64,000 nucleotides of DNA from positions 12,594 through 76,593 of the forward strand of contig UQJP01000021.1 of NCBI GenBank assembly GCA_900541415.1, read 5' to 3'. Source of the DNA: an uncultured Odoribacter sp. GTDB lineage: Bacteria > Bacteroidota > Bacteroidia > Bacteroidales > Marinifilaceae. Below, piece after piece: positions 28,865-37,844 of this stretch. The first letter of the stretch is position 1; each line of letters opens with the position of its first letter. A model generated the notes under the pieces. The model searched no databases, was not told the DNA's origin, and saw only the letters and a list, made by a program, of their open reading frames with translations. The position numbers were made by a program, and so were the translations under genes.

Positions 28865-30076
28865 ATGAAAAAGATTAGTTTGATGTTGTGTTTCGTCTTG
28901 TTGCTGGGCGGAGCGTATGCAGGAAAGAAGAAGCAGGCGGTGAAGGACGATCGTGCCTGGTGGTGCGAAACGGCTTACCGGGTGGCTTATCCGTTGCTGG
29001 ATGCTTTGAGTAAAGGGGAGTTGAAGGCGAAGATGCCGATCGAAGCGGCAAATCCCGATGCCCGGAAGGCTTATGCCCATCTGGAGGCTTTCGGGCGGTT
29101 GATGTGCGGGTTGGCTCCCTGGCTGGAACTGGGGCCGGACGATACTCCCGAAGGGAAGATGCGGGGCGAATTACTGGAATTGGCGCATCGGTGTGTGCGG
29201 AATGCCGTAGACCCGAAATCGCCGGATTATATGAATTTCACAAAGCCCTCGCAACCTTTGGTGGATGCCGCTTTTCTGGCACAGGGGTTTATGCGTTCGC
29301 CGAAATACCTGTGGGGCGGATTGGACGGGGAAACCCAGCGGATGGTGGTGGATGCCCTGAAACTTACCCGGGGAATTAAGCCTTATCAAAACAATTGGCT
29401 GTTGTTTGCCGGGACGATCGAGGCTTTTTTCCTGTCGATCGGCGAGCCCTGGGATGCCATGCGGGTGGATTACGCGCTGACTAAACACGAAGATTGGTAT
29501 AAGGGCGACGGTGTGTATGGTGACGGGCCTAATTTTCATTGGGATTATTATAATAGTTTTGTGATTCAGCCGATGATCGTGGATATTTATGCCGCGATGC
29601 TGGCGAAAAAGCAGTGTTCGCAGGCCAGCTACGACCGGGTGCTGAACCGCGCGGTGCGTTATGCGCAGGTACAGGAACGGATGATTTCGCCGGAAGGGAC
29701 TTTTCCGCCGCTGGGACGTTCGCTGGCTTACCGCACGGGCTGTATGCAAACGCTGTCTATGATTGCGCTGATGCATCGGCTGCCGCAGGGGGTTACCCCG
29801 GCGCAGGTGCGTTGTGCCCTGACCGCTGTGGCGAAACGGATGTTTTCAGCCGAGGGCACGTATGATGCGAACGGCTGGTTGCAGATCGGGTTTGCCGGAC
29901 ACCAGCCCGGAATCGGCGAGGGGTATATTTGCACGGGCAGCCTTTACTTGTGCTCGGCTGGCTTTTTGCAGCTGGGCTTACCTGCCGATGACGAGTTTTG
30001 GACGGCTCCGGCGGCTCCGTGGACTTCACAAAAAGCCTGGGGAGGGGAACAGTTCCCGATAGACCATGCTTATTGA
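28865..30076 (+). CDS. DUF2264 exported protein, copy 2 (tandem paralogue)
   Basis: Exactly the same length as copy 1 (403 residues); I count about 31 amino-acid differences. Changes cluster at four spots: NRS/YQN in the segment before NWLLF, AL/CM after YRTG, CTAE/GIGE after GHQP, and the AEKW/APW region near the C-terminus. Long stretches (for example around 28480-28570 and 29810-29900) are identical at the DNA level. This indicates recent duplication or gene conversion. The clustered changes suggest altered substrate recognition. Confidence 0.8.
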   Translation: MKKISLMLCFVLLLGGAYAGKKKQAVKDDRAWWCETAYRVAYPLLDALSKGELKAKMPIEAANPDARKAYAHLEAFGRLMCGLAPWLELGPDDTPEGKMRGELLELAHRCVRNAVDPKSPDYMNFTKPSQPLVDAAFLAQGFMRSPKYLWGGLDGETQRMVVDALKLTRGIKPYQNNWLLFAGTIEAFFLSIGEPWDAMRVDYALTKHEDWYKGDGVYGDGPNFHWDYYNSFVIQPMIVDIYAAMLAKKQCSQASYDRVLNRAVRYAQVQERMISPEGTFPPLGRSLAYRTGCMQTLSMIALMHRLPQGVTPAQVRCALTAVAKRMFSAEGTYDANGWLQIGFAGHQPGIGEGYICTGSLYLCSAGFLQLGLPADDEFWTAPAAPWTSQKAWGGEQFPIDHAY

Positions 30077-30301
30077 AGCGGCCGGGAGAAAAGACGGGAA
30101 ATCGGAGTGGAAAAAGGGCAGGGAAAAGAATAGGAGCCGGGTCTGAAAACAGGAGGATGGAGAGATAAGGAGGTGAAGTAGGGGGAAAAGCGGCGTGGAA
30201 GTGGAAGGAGCGGTGTGAAAAGTGACAAGAACGGAAGGAATGTGGACGGAGGAAGGTGTAGAAAAAATAGGGAATTGAAAGATTGGAAAGATATAGAACG
30301 A
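30077..30301 (+). other. Purine-rich spacer before the GH95-like gene
   Basis: About 225 bases, overwhelmingly G and A on the plus strand, with several GGAGG-like runs. No promoter, hairpin or operator stands out. Confidence 0.5.
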
Positions 30302-32494
30302 ATGGATATGAATAGAAATTACAGGGGAATGGCATTCTTGGCAGCCTGTGTGCTGCTTGTGGCGGGTTGCGGGTTGAACGGAGAGAAAACCGGGGGAAAG
30401 CGGGCTTTGCCGGAGGATTCGGCGGAGGCTTTGCAGAAATACAGCATCCGCTTCGATTCGGTGGTGGCCGATTATTATAGCAGTGGATTGGTGGGAAACG
30501 GCTTGCTGGGAGCGAGTGTTTATAAAACGGCGGGCGACACGCTTTGCTGGGAGTTGGGACGTACGGACGTAACCGACCACCGTGAGCGTTATAATCTGTC
30601 CGACCCGAAAGATATTTTATACACGATTTGCCGCCTGCCGATCGGGAAGCTGTGTTTGCCGATGGACGGGAATAAATCGGATATGAAGATGGATTTGTAC
30701 CGGGCGGAGGTTTCCGGGGTATCCGGACGGATGAAGTGGCGCACGTTTACGCCCGCATGTGAAAATGTGCTGGTGGTGGAATGGGAAGGAATGGACGGAT
30801 TGCCTGAGCCGGAGTTTCGCCCGGCGGTTTCGCGCAGTCCGAGAGCTGTGTTCCCCGGTTCGCCGAATATGCCGGAAGGTTATCGGCCGAATCCCGATCC
30901 GAAAGTGTATACGGAAGGGAATTACCATATTTGCAAGCAGCCGATGAGTGCCGGAGGGGAGTATACGACGGTGTGGACGGTGGAGAAGCTCGGCGGTAAA
31001 AACCGACTGATTTTATCGATCGGTTATTCGCAGGAGCGGACGGATACGGAAAAGGATGCTATCCGGGACATCGAACGGGTGACGGGAGAACGTTTTGCAC
31101 AGGCCGAGAAAGAACATCTGGCGTGGTGGCACGATTTCTATGCCCGTAGTTTTGTGTCGGTGGGCGAGGATTGTTTCGATGCCTTTTTCTGGAGCCAGTT
31201 GTATAAGCTGGGTTCAGCCACCCGGAGCGACCGTTTGCCGATGGACCTGATGGGCCCCTGGTACCACGATTCTACCCCCTGGCCTGCTATTTGGTGGAAT
31301 TTGAATATCCAGCTGACTTATTCGCCCCTGTTTGCCATCAATCATGTGGAATTGGTGAAACCGCTGGCGGATATGCTGGATGCGAATGTAAAGAACCTGA
31401 TGGGGAATGTGCCTGAGCCTTACCGTTATAATTCGGCTGCTGTGGGACGTATGAGCACGTATGATTGTGTGGGAGAGATCGAGAAAGAGTATGGGTTGCT
31501 GACGTGGACGATGTTGTATTACTGGAAATATTGCCGTTATACGAACGACACGGAACGGCTGAAGACGAAATTTTTCCCCTTGTTGAAGCTGTCGGTGAAT
31601 TTTTACCGCCATTTGTTGAAGGAAGGGAAAGACGGGCGTTTGCATTTGCCGGAGAGTTTTTCGCCGGAGTATGCGGATGCCGAGGATTGTAATTTTGAAT
31701 TGGCTTTGTTGCGCTGGGGATGCGAAACGTTGCTGCGGACGAATGAAGAGTTCGGGCTAAACGATACGCTGGCTCCGGAATGGAACAGGATTTTAGAGCA
31801 ATTGACCCCTTATCCGCAGGACGAGGACGGTATGCTGATCGGTAAGGATGTCAAGCTTCGGTATGCCCACCGCCATTATTCGCATTTGCTGATGTTTTAT
31901 CCTTTGGGGGTGCTTTCTATGGATGTGCCGGAAAACGAGGCTTTGGCGCGGAAATCTATCGATTATTGGTTGAGTTATAAGGGATTTTATACCGGATATA
32001 CCTATTCGGGTGCTTCTTCGATGTATACCCTGATGAGGGACGGGGAGAAAGCGCGTGAAAATTTAAAGATTGTGTTCGATAAGTATATTCAGCCGAATAC
32101 GCTGTACCGGGAATCCGGCCCGGTGATCGAAACCCCGCTTTCGGTGCTGGCTTCTTATATGGAAATGTTGCTGACAAGTCAGGATTCGCTGATTTTGGTG
32201 ATGCCCGCCGTGCCCGATAGCTGGAAAAACATCCGTTACCGCGATTTGCTGGCGGAAGGCGGTTTTGAAGTGAGTGCCGAACGGAAGGACGGAGCGGTGC
32301 GGGAAGTGAAGGTACACAGTTTGTATGGCGGAGAGTGTGTGGTGGAAAGCGGTATTCCGGTGGAGGAACTGAACGTGAGCGGCGCACGCTGGGATAAAGC
32401 GGATAAGGGACGGATCAGGCTGAAAATGAAAAAGGGACAGACGGCTGTGCTGAAAAACGGCAAGCTGGAGAGCCAGGCCGGAGAAAATGAATAA
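30302..32494 (+). CDS. GH95-like glycoside hydrolase, lipoprotein
   Basis: About 730 residues. The start at ATG 30302 (or 30308) places a lipoprotein signal ending LLVAGC. The N-terminal domain has SGLVGNGLLGASVY, resembling the GNGxLGAMV motif of GH95-type proteins. The central (alpha/alpha) barrel has LPMDLMGPWYHDSTPWP and HYSHLLMFYPLG, and a C-terminal beta domain follows. GH95 proteins act on alpha-L-fucosides or alpha-L-galactosides; whether this distant member does is unknown. The frame extends upstream to 30215 through purine-rich sequence that is not part of the protein family. Confidence 0.65.
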   Translation: MDMNRNYRGMAFLAACVLLVAGCGLNGEKTGGKRALPEDSAEALQKYSIRFDSVVADYYSSGLVGNGLLGASVYKTAGDTLCWELGRTDVTDHRERYNLSDPKDILYTICRLPIGKLCLPMDGNKSDMKMDLYRAEVSGVSGRMKWRTFTPACENVLVVEWEGMDGLPEPEFRPAVSRSPRAVFPGSPNMPEGYRPNPDPKVYTEGNYHICKQPMSAGGEYTTVWTVEKLGGKNRLILSIGYSQERTDTEKDAIRDIERVTGERFAQAEKEHLAWWHDFYARSFVSVGEDCFDAFFWSQLYKLGSATRSDRLPMDLMGPWYHDSTPWPAIWWNLNIQLTYSPLFAINHVELVKPLADMLDANVKNLMGNVPEPYRYNSAAVGRMSTYDCVGEIEKEYGLLTWTMLYYWKYCRYTNDTERLKTKFFPLLKLSVNFYRHLLKEGKDGRLHLPESFSPEYADAEDCNFELALLRWGCETLLRTNEEFGLNDTLAPEWNRILEQLTPYPQDEDGMLIGKDVKLRYAHRHYSHLLMFYPLGVLSMDVPENEALARKSIDYWLSYKGFYTGYTYSGASSMYTLMRDGEKARENLKIVFDKYIQPNTLYRESGPVIETPLSVLASYMEMLLTSQDSLILVMPAVPDSWKNIRYRDLLAEGGFEVSAERKDGAVREVKVHSLYGGECVVESGIPVEELNVSGARWDKADKGRIRLKMKKGQTAVLKNGKLESQAGENE

Positions 32495-32500
32495 AAGAGC

Positions 32501-32552
32501 CGGGCAGCCGGGAGGAAGGAGATAAACGGAAGCCTTTCGGGCAGCCGGGAGG
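32501..32552 (+). repeat. Short direct repeat in spacer
   Basis: CGGGCAGCCGGGAGG occurs at 32501-32515 and again at 32538-32552, in the spacer between the GH95-like and M60-like genes. Function unknown; it may be a local duplication. Confidence 0.5.
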
Positions 32553-32610
32553 GGAGGAACGGGGCTGGAGCCGACATGATTTGAATATAAAATAACGAAG
32601 AAATAGAAAT

Positions 32611-34050
32611 ATGAGAAAACAAGTCTGTATTGCCGCATTGCTGGTATTAAGCATGGCCGGGATGTTTGGAGAGACCAGAGGGGAGATGCCGGAAAAAGGG
32701 AAAAAAGGTTACCGGGTGCGTACCGTTGAAAATCCGCACGCGAAGGAAGCCGCGGAGTTTCCCGGTTCGGTGGCGGAAGGGGAGCCCCGCCTGAAAAATG
32801 TGGAGGTGACGATCGACGGGCGTTATCGGGTGTCGCCGGAGGAAATCCGGATGACTGCGCTGAAAACTCCGTGGATGCGTACAGGCTTGTATATTGCGCC
32901 GGGAGAGCTGGTGACGGTGGAAGTGCCGAAGGGGTTGGAGCGGGTGGAATACCGGATTAGCGGTTACCATTGTCGGTTGAATCCGGAGAAGGTGAAAAAT
33001 TTGAAGCGTTTTCCCGATGTGAGGAAGAATGGAAAGCTGGTTGCCGGGAAGAATGAGATTTATAGTGATTTCGGCGGTCACCTGTATTTTGTGTTTCCGG
33101 ACGGTGCGCCGGGGCGAAAATTGAAGTTCAAGGTTTCGGGTGCGGTGAAATCGCCTGATTTCGTGTTGGGCGAAACGGATGCGGGACAGTGGAAAAAAGA
33201 GGTGGTGGAAACCGGGGTGCCCTGGGGTGAGATGGTGTGCGACCGGGTGATTTTTACGTTGCCTGTGGCTTCGATGCGGAAGGTGAAAGACCCGGAGGAA
33301 ATGATGAAGTTTTATCAGGAGATGATTGAGCAGGATTTTAATCATTATTCGGGATTGTCCGACGATGCCTCGGAAGACCGCCACCGCAGTCCGGATATTC
33401 CGTGGCGTTTCGTGTTCGATGTGCAGTTGTGTGCGGGTGCGGCGCATGCCGGGTATCCGATTGCTTGCAGTTATTCCTGGGCCGACCGTTCGGTGGATAT
33501 GGATTTGATTAGAAATAATGACCGCGCCTGGGGATTTTATCATGAAATGGGGCATAATTACCAGCATTGGTGCTGGAAATGGGGGACGCTGGGCGAGGTG
33601 TCGTGTAATTTCCCGATTTTTCATGCCCGTAACCGGATGGGTACCTGGCCGGGACGGGTGGCCAAATATCAGCAGATGGTGGATGAGTTGGCAAACCGGG
33701 ATTTCGAAGGGAAGGATTTCGATAAAGCGCCTTTCGGGCATGAGAGCCGGATTGTGCCTTTTATCCAACTGGCGCAGGAGTATGGCTGGGAACTTTACCG
33801 TTTTCTGGCCAGGGAATCGCGTGATTTGAGGGCAGAGGATGCACAGGCTTTGCGGAAAGCGGGGAATGACGGCAGGCGGGATTTTTTCTGCCTGACGGCG
33901 GCGAAGTTTGCCAAACAGGATTTGCGCCCGTTTTTCGATGCCTGGGGAATCAAATATAGTGCAGGTGTTCAGGCGGAGTTGGCAAAGTTGCCTGCCCTGA
34001 AAAACCAATTTTGGAAAGTTTTCGATGTGAATAAGATGCCGAAGTTATAA
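32611..34050 (+). CDS. M60-like zinc metallopeptidase
   Basis: A 479-residue exported protein (signal MRKQVCIAALLVLSMAGMFG) with the gluzincin motif HEMGH: His311, Glu312, His315 and the third ligand Glu329 in LGEVSCNF. HEMGHNYQHW matches the M60/enhancin pattern HExGHNxQ. Characterised M60-like peptidases of gut bacteria cut glycoproteins next to O-glycans. A beta-sandwich (~60-170) precedes the peptidase domain. Its position between glycosidases and a sulfatase suggests an action on proteoglycan core protein or linkage glycopeptide (inference). Confidence 0.85.
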   Translation: MRKQVCIAALLVLSMAGMFGETRGEMPEKGKKGYRVRTVENPHAKEAAEFPGSVAEGEPRLKNVEVTIDGRYRVSPEEIRMTALKTPWMRTGLYIAPGELVTVEVPKGLERVEYRISGYHCRLNPEKVKNLKRFPDVRKNGKLVAGKNEIYSDFGGHLYFVFPDGAPGRKLKFKVSGAVKSPDFVLGETDAGQWKKEVVETGVPWGEMVCDRVIFTLPVASMRKVKDPEEMMKFYQEMIEQDFNHYSGLSDDASEDRHRSPDIPWRFVFDVQLCAGAAHAGYPIACSYSWADRSVDMDLIRNNDRAWGFYHEMGHNYQHWCWKWGTLGEVSCNFPIFHARNRMGTWPGRVAKYQQMVDELANRDFEGKDFDKAPFGHESRIVPFIQLAQEYGWELYRFLARESRDLRAEDAQALRKAGNDGRRDFFCLTAAKFAKQDLRPFFDAWGIKYSAGVQAELAKLPALKNQFWKVFDVNKMPKL

Positions 34051-34085
34051 TTCGGAGGATATAAAGAACTAAAAAAATAAATGGT

Positions 34086-35582
34086 ATGTGGAAAAAGTTT
34101 CCTTTATTATGCGGAGCTGTTGCCGGGGGCGTTTCGTCGCTGTGGGCACAAGAAAAGCCTAATTTTTTAATTATCGTGACGGACGACCAGACCTTTGAGT
34201 CGATCGGTTGCCTGAATAATCCGGAGATCAAGACTCCGAACATCGACCGTTTGGTGCGTCAGGGCACTACTTTTACGCATGCCTTTAACCAGGGGTCGTG
34301 GACGGGTGCGATTTCGGTGGCGAGCCGCACGATGTTGATTACCGGGCAGTATCTGTATAATGCGTCGGAAAATTCGAAGTATATGCCCTGGCGCGAGCCC
34401 GAACAGAAGAAAACGGTGAAGGAACCGAAGCTGTGGGGCGAGGTGTTCGAGGAGGCGGGCTACCGTACCTATATCACCGGGAAGTGGCATAATTCCGATT
34501 ACGCCCTGTTGAGATGTTTTCAGGAAGGGGAAGCCGTAGGGGCGGGTTTCTATGAGTCGCGTGACGAGAACGATAAAACCAACACCCAATACGGACGTCC
34601 GAACGACGGGAAATGGGTGCCTTACGATAATCGGCTGGGCGGGCACTGGAGTCCTGCCGTGAAAGATATTGTGTATAAGGATGGCGAAAAGAAAGCGGGT
34701 GAAAAATATTATATGTCACGCCATACTTCCGAGCTGTATGCAGATAAGGCGGTGAATTATCTGGAAACGAAAGCCGGAAAGGACGGGAAGCCGTTTTTTA
34801 TGTATGTGGCTTTTAATGCTCCGCACGATCCCCGGCAGTCGCCGAAAGAGTTTTTGGATATGTATCCGAGGGAGCAGGTGAAAGTGCCTGCCAATTTCCT
34901 GCCGGAACATCCTTTCGATCAGGGCGACAGTAAGATCCGGGATGAGGAGCTTGCTCCGTTTCCCCGGACGGAAGAGGCGGTGAAACTTCACCGTCAGGAG
35001 TATTATGCCATTATCACGCATGCCGATTATGAGATCGGGCGTATTTTGGACGCTTTGGAAAAATCGGGACAGGATAAGAATACTTATATTATCTTTACCT
35101 CCGATCACGGCTTGGCTGTGGGGATGCACGGATTGATGGGGAAACAGAACCAGTATGAATGTTCTGTGCGGATGCCTTTGATCTTTGCCGGGCCGGGTAT
35201 TAAGGCCGGAGCGAAAACCGATGCGCTGGTGTATATGCAGGGGTTGTTTGCCACCACTTGCGAAATGGCGGGGATTCCCGTGCCTGAAAGCGTGGATTTC
35301 CCCAGCCTGAATCCGCAGTTGAAAAATCAGAAAGCGGCAGGCGAGGAGTATATTTTCGGAAGCTACCGGAATTTGCAGCGCATGGTGCGTTCAGACCGTT
35401 ATAAGCTGATTGTGTATCCGAAATCGAAGCAGGTGCAGCTTTTCGACCTGAAAAAAGACCCGGACGAACGGGTGAATCTGGCCGATCAGCCTAAATATCG
35501 CAAAATCCGCCAGCAGATGTGGGAACAGTTGAAGAAAGAACAGCAGAAATTCGGCGATAAGCTGGTGCTGAAAGAGATTTAA
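34086..35582 (+). CDS. Serine-type S1 sulfatase (2)
   Basis: 498 residues with signal MWKKFPLLCGAVAGGVSSLWAQ. It has FLIIVTDDQTFESIG (metal site) and the modification motif SVASRTMLITG, with Ser77 as formylglycine precursor. The usual proline two residues later is replaced by alanine. TGKWHNSDY and TSDHGLAVG complete the fold. Related subfamilies include glucosamine-6-sulfatases and uronate sulfatases, and I cannot choose between them. It starts 36 bases after the M60-like gene. Confidence 0.9.
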   Translation: MWKKFPLLCGAVAGGVSSLWAQEKPNFLIIVTDDQTFESIGCLNNPEIKTPNIDRLVRQGTTFTHAFNQGSWTGAISVASRTMLITGQYLYNASENSKYMPWREPEQKKTVKEPKLWGEVFEEAGYRTYITGKWHNSDYALLRCFQEGEAVGAGFYESRDENDKTNTQYGRPNDGKWVPYDNRLGGHWSPAVKDIVYKDGEKKAGEKYYMSRHTSELYADKAVNYLETKAGKDGKPFFMYVAFNAPHDPRQSPKEFLDMYPREQVKVPANFLPEHPFDQGDSKIRDEELAPFPRTEEAVKLHRQEYYAIITHADYEIGRILDALEKSGQDKNTYIIFTSDHGLAVGMHGLMGKQNQYECSVRMPLIFAGPGIKAGAKTDALVYMQGLFATTCEMAGIPVPESVDFPSLNPQLKNQKAAGEEYIFGSYRNLQRMVRSDRYKLIVYPKSKQVQLFDLKKDPDERVNLADQPKYRKIRQQMWEQLKKEQQKFGDKLVLKEI

Positions 35583-35657
35583 GAACGATCCGCCGGATAG
35601 GGCGGGATGCCGGAGAAAGGCATGGAAACAGGGAATTTCAATAAAAACAGATTGTAT

Positions 35658-37826
35658 ATGATGCAGGTTTACAGAGCGTTCGTCTTGTTGTTGCTGTTGT
35701 GCTGGGGGCATGCGGGATTTGCCATAGATAAGGATATGGCGAAGGTGAAACAGAATATGTGTGACTCCTATTTGCGGGTGTTGAACGACGCTCCTGTTTT
35801 GAGGCAACGGGTGGCTGAGATCGGGAAAAATTCGGAAAATCCCGATATTATGATCCGGGAGTTGCAGGAAGGGGTGAATCCGGAGGCCGTGGAGCGCTAT
35901 ATTGCGGGACTGGGGACGGACAGCCTGTGGAAAGATTTGAATTATAAGGACGATAGCCGTAGCGGCTGGCATCCCTCTTTCCATGCCGAACGGCTTATGG
36001 TGATGGCGAAGGCTTACCGGGACGCTTCGGGGAAATATTTCGGGAATCCGGAATTGGGCAAGGCTATCCATCGGGCGATGGGGTATTGGTTTGCCGGGAA
36101 TTTCCGTTGCCGGAATTGGTGGTATAACCAGATCGGTGTGCCGAAAATGCTGGGAACGGCGTTTTTGCTGATGGAACCGGAAATGAGTGCGGACGAGAAA
36201 GCGAAAGCTATTCAATATATGGAAAATGCCAAATTGGGCATGACGGGGCAGAACAGTGTGTGGCTGGCGGAAAATGTGTTGGTGCGTGCTTTGCTGCTGG
36301 ACGATGAGCAGCTTTTTGCGGAGGCCCGTGAAGCTATCCTGAAAGAACTGAAAGTGAACGATAGGGGGGAAGGTATACGTCCGGACTGGAGTTTCCACCA
36401 GCACGGGGCGATGTTGCAGTTCGGGAATTACGGGCTGGCGTTTGCCAATACGATGGCTTATTGGGCGAGGATGTTCCGGGATACGCGGTTTGCGCTGACC
36501 GGGGAGCAGTTGGCTGTCCTTCGGAATTACCTGTTGGAAGGGATGCAATGGATTGTGTGGCGGAGAAATATGGATATTAGTTCGAGCGCCCGGCAGTTGT
36601 TCCGCTGGGGACTGGAAGGAAAGGCTTTGTCTTACGGGAAGTCCATACGGAATATGGAAGTTGCCGACCCGGAGCATGCGGAGGTATACCGTGAGTTATA
36701 CGCGACGCATATTTTGGACAACGGCCAGCCGAACCGCTGTGTGGGATTCCGTTATTATCCCTTTTCCGATTTTGCGGTGCTGCGTACGCCGGAATGGTAC
36801 ACTACGCTGAAAATGAGTTCGAACCGGGTGATTGGCTCGGAGGTGGTAAATTCCGAGAATTTGTTGGGGATGTATTTGGGCGACGGAGCTTTGTATGTGT
36901 ACGGACGCGGGGATGAGTACCGGGATATTTTTCCGGTGTGGGACTGGACGAAAATTCCGGGAGTGACCTGTTATGCAGATGAAAGTATTATAGAAAAAGA
37001 TAAGGGGTATCACCACCGTAACCATAGCGATTTCGTGGGCGGTTTGTCTGACGGGCAAACCGGAATGGCTGCCCTGAAGCTGAACAAGAAAGGGGTGACG
37101 GGGAATAAGTCGTATTTCTTCACCGGGAAATCGGTGGTGTGCCTGGGTAGCGAAATCGAGGGTGGAAATCCGGGAACGGTGACGACAGCCGTTGCACAGA
37201 GCTTGAAACGGGGCGAGGTGTTGCAGGCCGGAAAACCGGAAAACCGGGCTTATTACCACGATGGGGTGGCGTATGCTTTCCCGCAGGGGGGACAGGTGGA
37301 AATGACCGCCGGGGTACAAACCGGAAACTGGCGGAGGGTGGCGGAGCTTTACGATACGGCGGAGGTGCGGAAAGAGGTGTTCCGCCTGTGGCTCGATCAT
37401 GGCGACGGGGTGAAAGACGGAAGTTATTATTATGAAATTATTCCCGGCGTGACGGAAAAGAATTGGCAGAAGGCGGTGAAACGTTCGGAGGTGACGGTGC
37501 TGGCGCAGGCCGGAAATGTACATGCCCTTTCGGACGGGAATCGTCTGTATGCGGCGTTTTTCTCTCCGGGAGAGATCAGTTTAAGTAAAAAAGTGAAATT
37601 ATCGGCAGATCAGGGGTGTCTGGTGATGGCGGAGGCGGGACATAAATCTTATCGGTTCCGGGTATCCGCTCCCGATTGGCAACAGGAAACGTTGGTGTTT
37701 CGCCTGACGGGGGAATGGCGGGGAGAGAATTGCCGTACCGATGTCGCGGCAGGTGAGACGCAGGTGGTGGTTCCGGTTGCCGGAAAGCGGGGAGCGGCGG
37801 TAGAGTTTACGGTATCGGCCGAATAA
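35658..37826 (+). CDS. PL8-family hyaluronan/chondroitin lyase
   Basis: Beta-eliminative lyase that cuts hyaluronan or chondroitin to unsaturated disaccharides. About 722 residues, starting at ATG 35658 with signal MMQVYRAFVLLLLLCWGHAGFA. The alpha/alpha toroid has NWWYNQIGVP and FHQHGAMLQFGNYG, giving catalytic His249 and Tyr258 with the family's spacing of nine. A conserved arginine block (RRNMDISSSAR) and the beta-domain signature NSENLLGMYLGDGALYVY follow. The length fits PL8. It is a likely entry enzyme of the cluster. Confidence 0.92.
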   Translation: MMQVYRAFVLLLLLCWGHAGFAIDKDMAKVKQNMCDSYLRVLNDAPVLRQRVAEIGKNSENPDIMIRELQEGVNPEAVERYIAGLGTDSLWKDLNYKDDSRSGWHPSFHAERLMVMAKAYRDASGKYFGNPELGKAIHRAMGYWFAGNFRCRNWWYNQIGVPKMLGTAFLLMEPEMSADEKAKAIQYMENAKLGMTGQNSVWLAENVLVRALLLDDEQLFAEAREAILKELKVNDRGEGIRPDWSFHQHGAMLQFGNYGLAFANTMAYWARMFRDTRFALTGEQLAVLRNYLLEGMQWIVWRRNMDISSSARQLFRWGLEGKALSYGKSIRNMEVADPEHAEVYRELYATHILDNGQPNRCVGFRYYPFSDFAVLRTPEWYTTLKMSSNRVIGSEVVNSENLLGMYLGDGALYVYGRGDEYRDIFPVWDWTKIPGVTCYADESIIEKDKGYHHRNHSDFVGGLSDGQTGMAALKLNKKGVTGNKSYFFTGKSVVCLGSEIEGGNPGTVTTAVAQSLKRGEVLQAGKPENRAYYHDGVAYAFPQGGQVEMTAGVQTGNWRRVAELYDTAEVRKEVFRLWLDHGDGVKDGSYYYEIIPGVTEKNWQKAVKRSEVTVLAQAGNVHALSDGNRLYAAFFSPGEISLSKKVKLSADQGCLVMAEAGHKSYRFRVSAPDWQQETLVFRLTGEWRGENCRTDVAAGETQVVVPVAGKRGAAVEFTVSAE

Positions 37827-37844
37827 AGGAATTATATAATCGGA

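Noticed and set aside
32647..34008. 453-codon open frame on the minus strand
   Set aside because: Antisense to the M60-like peptidase gene, no protein family features.
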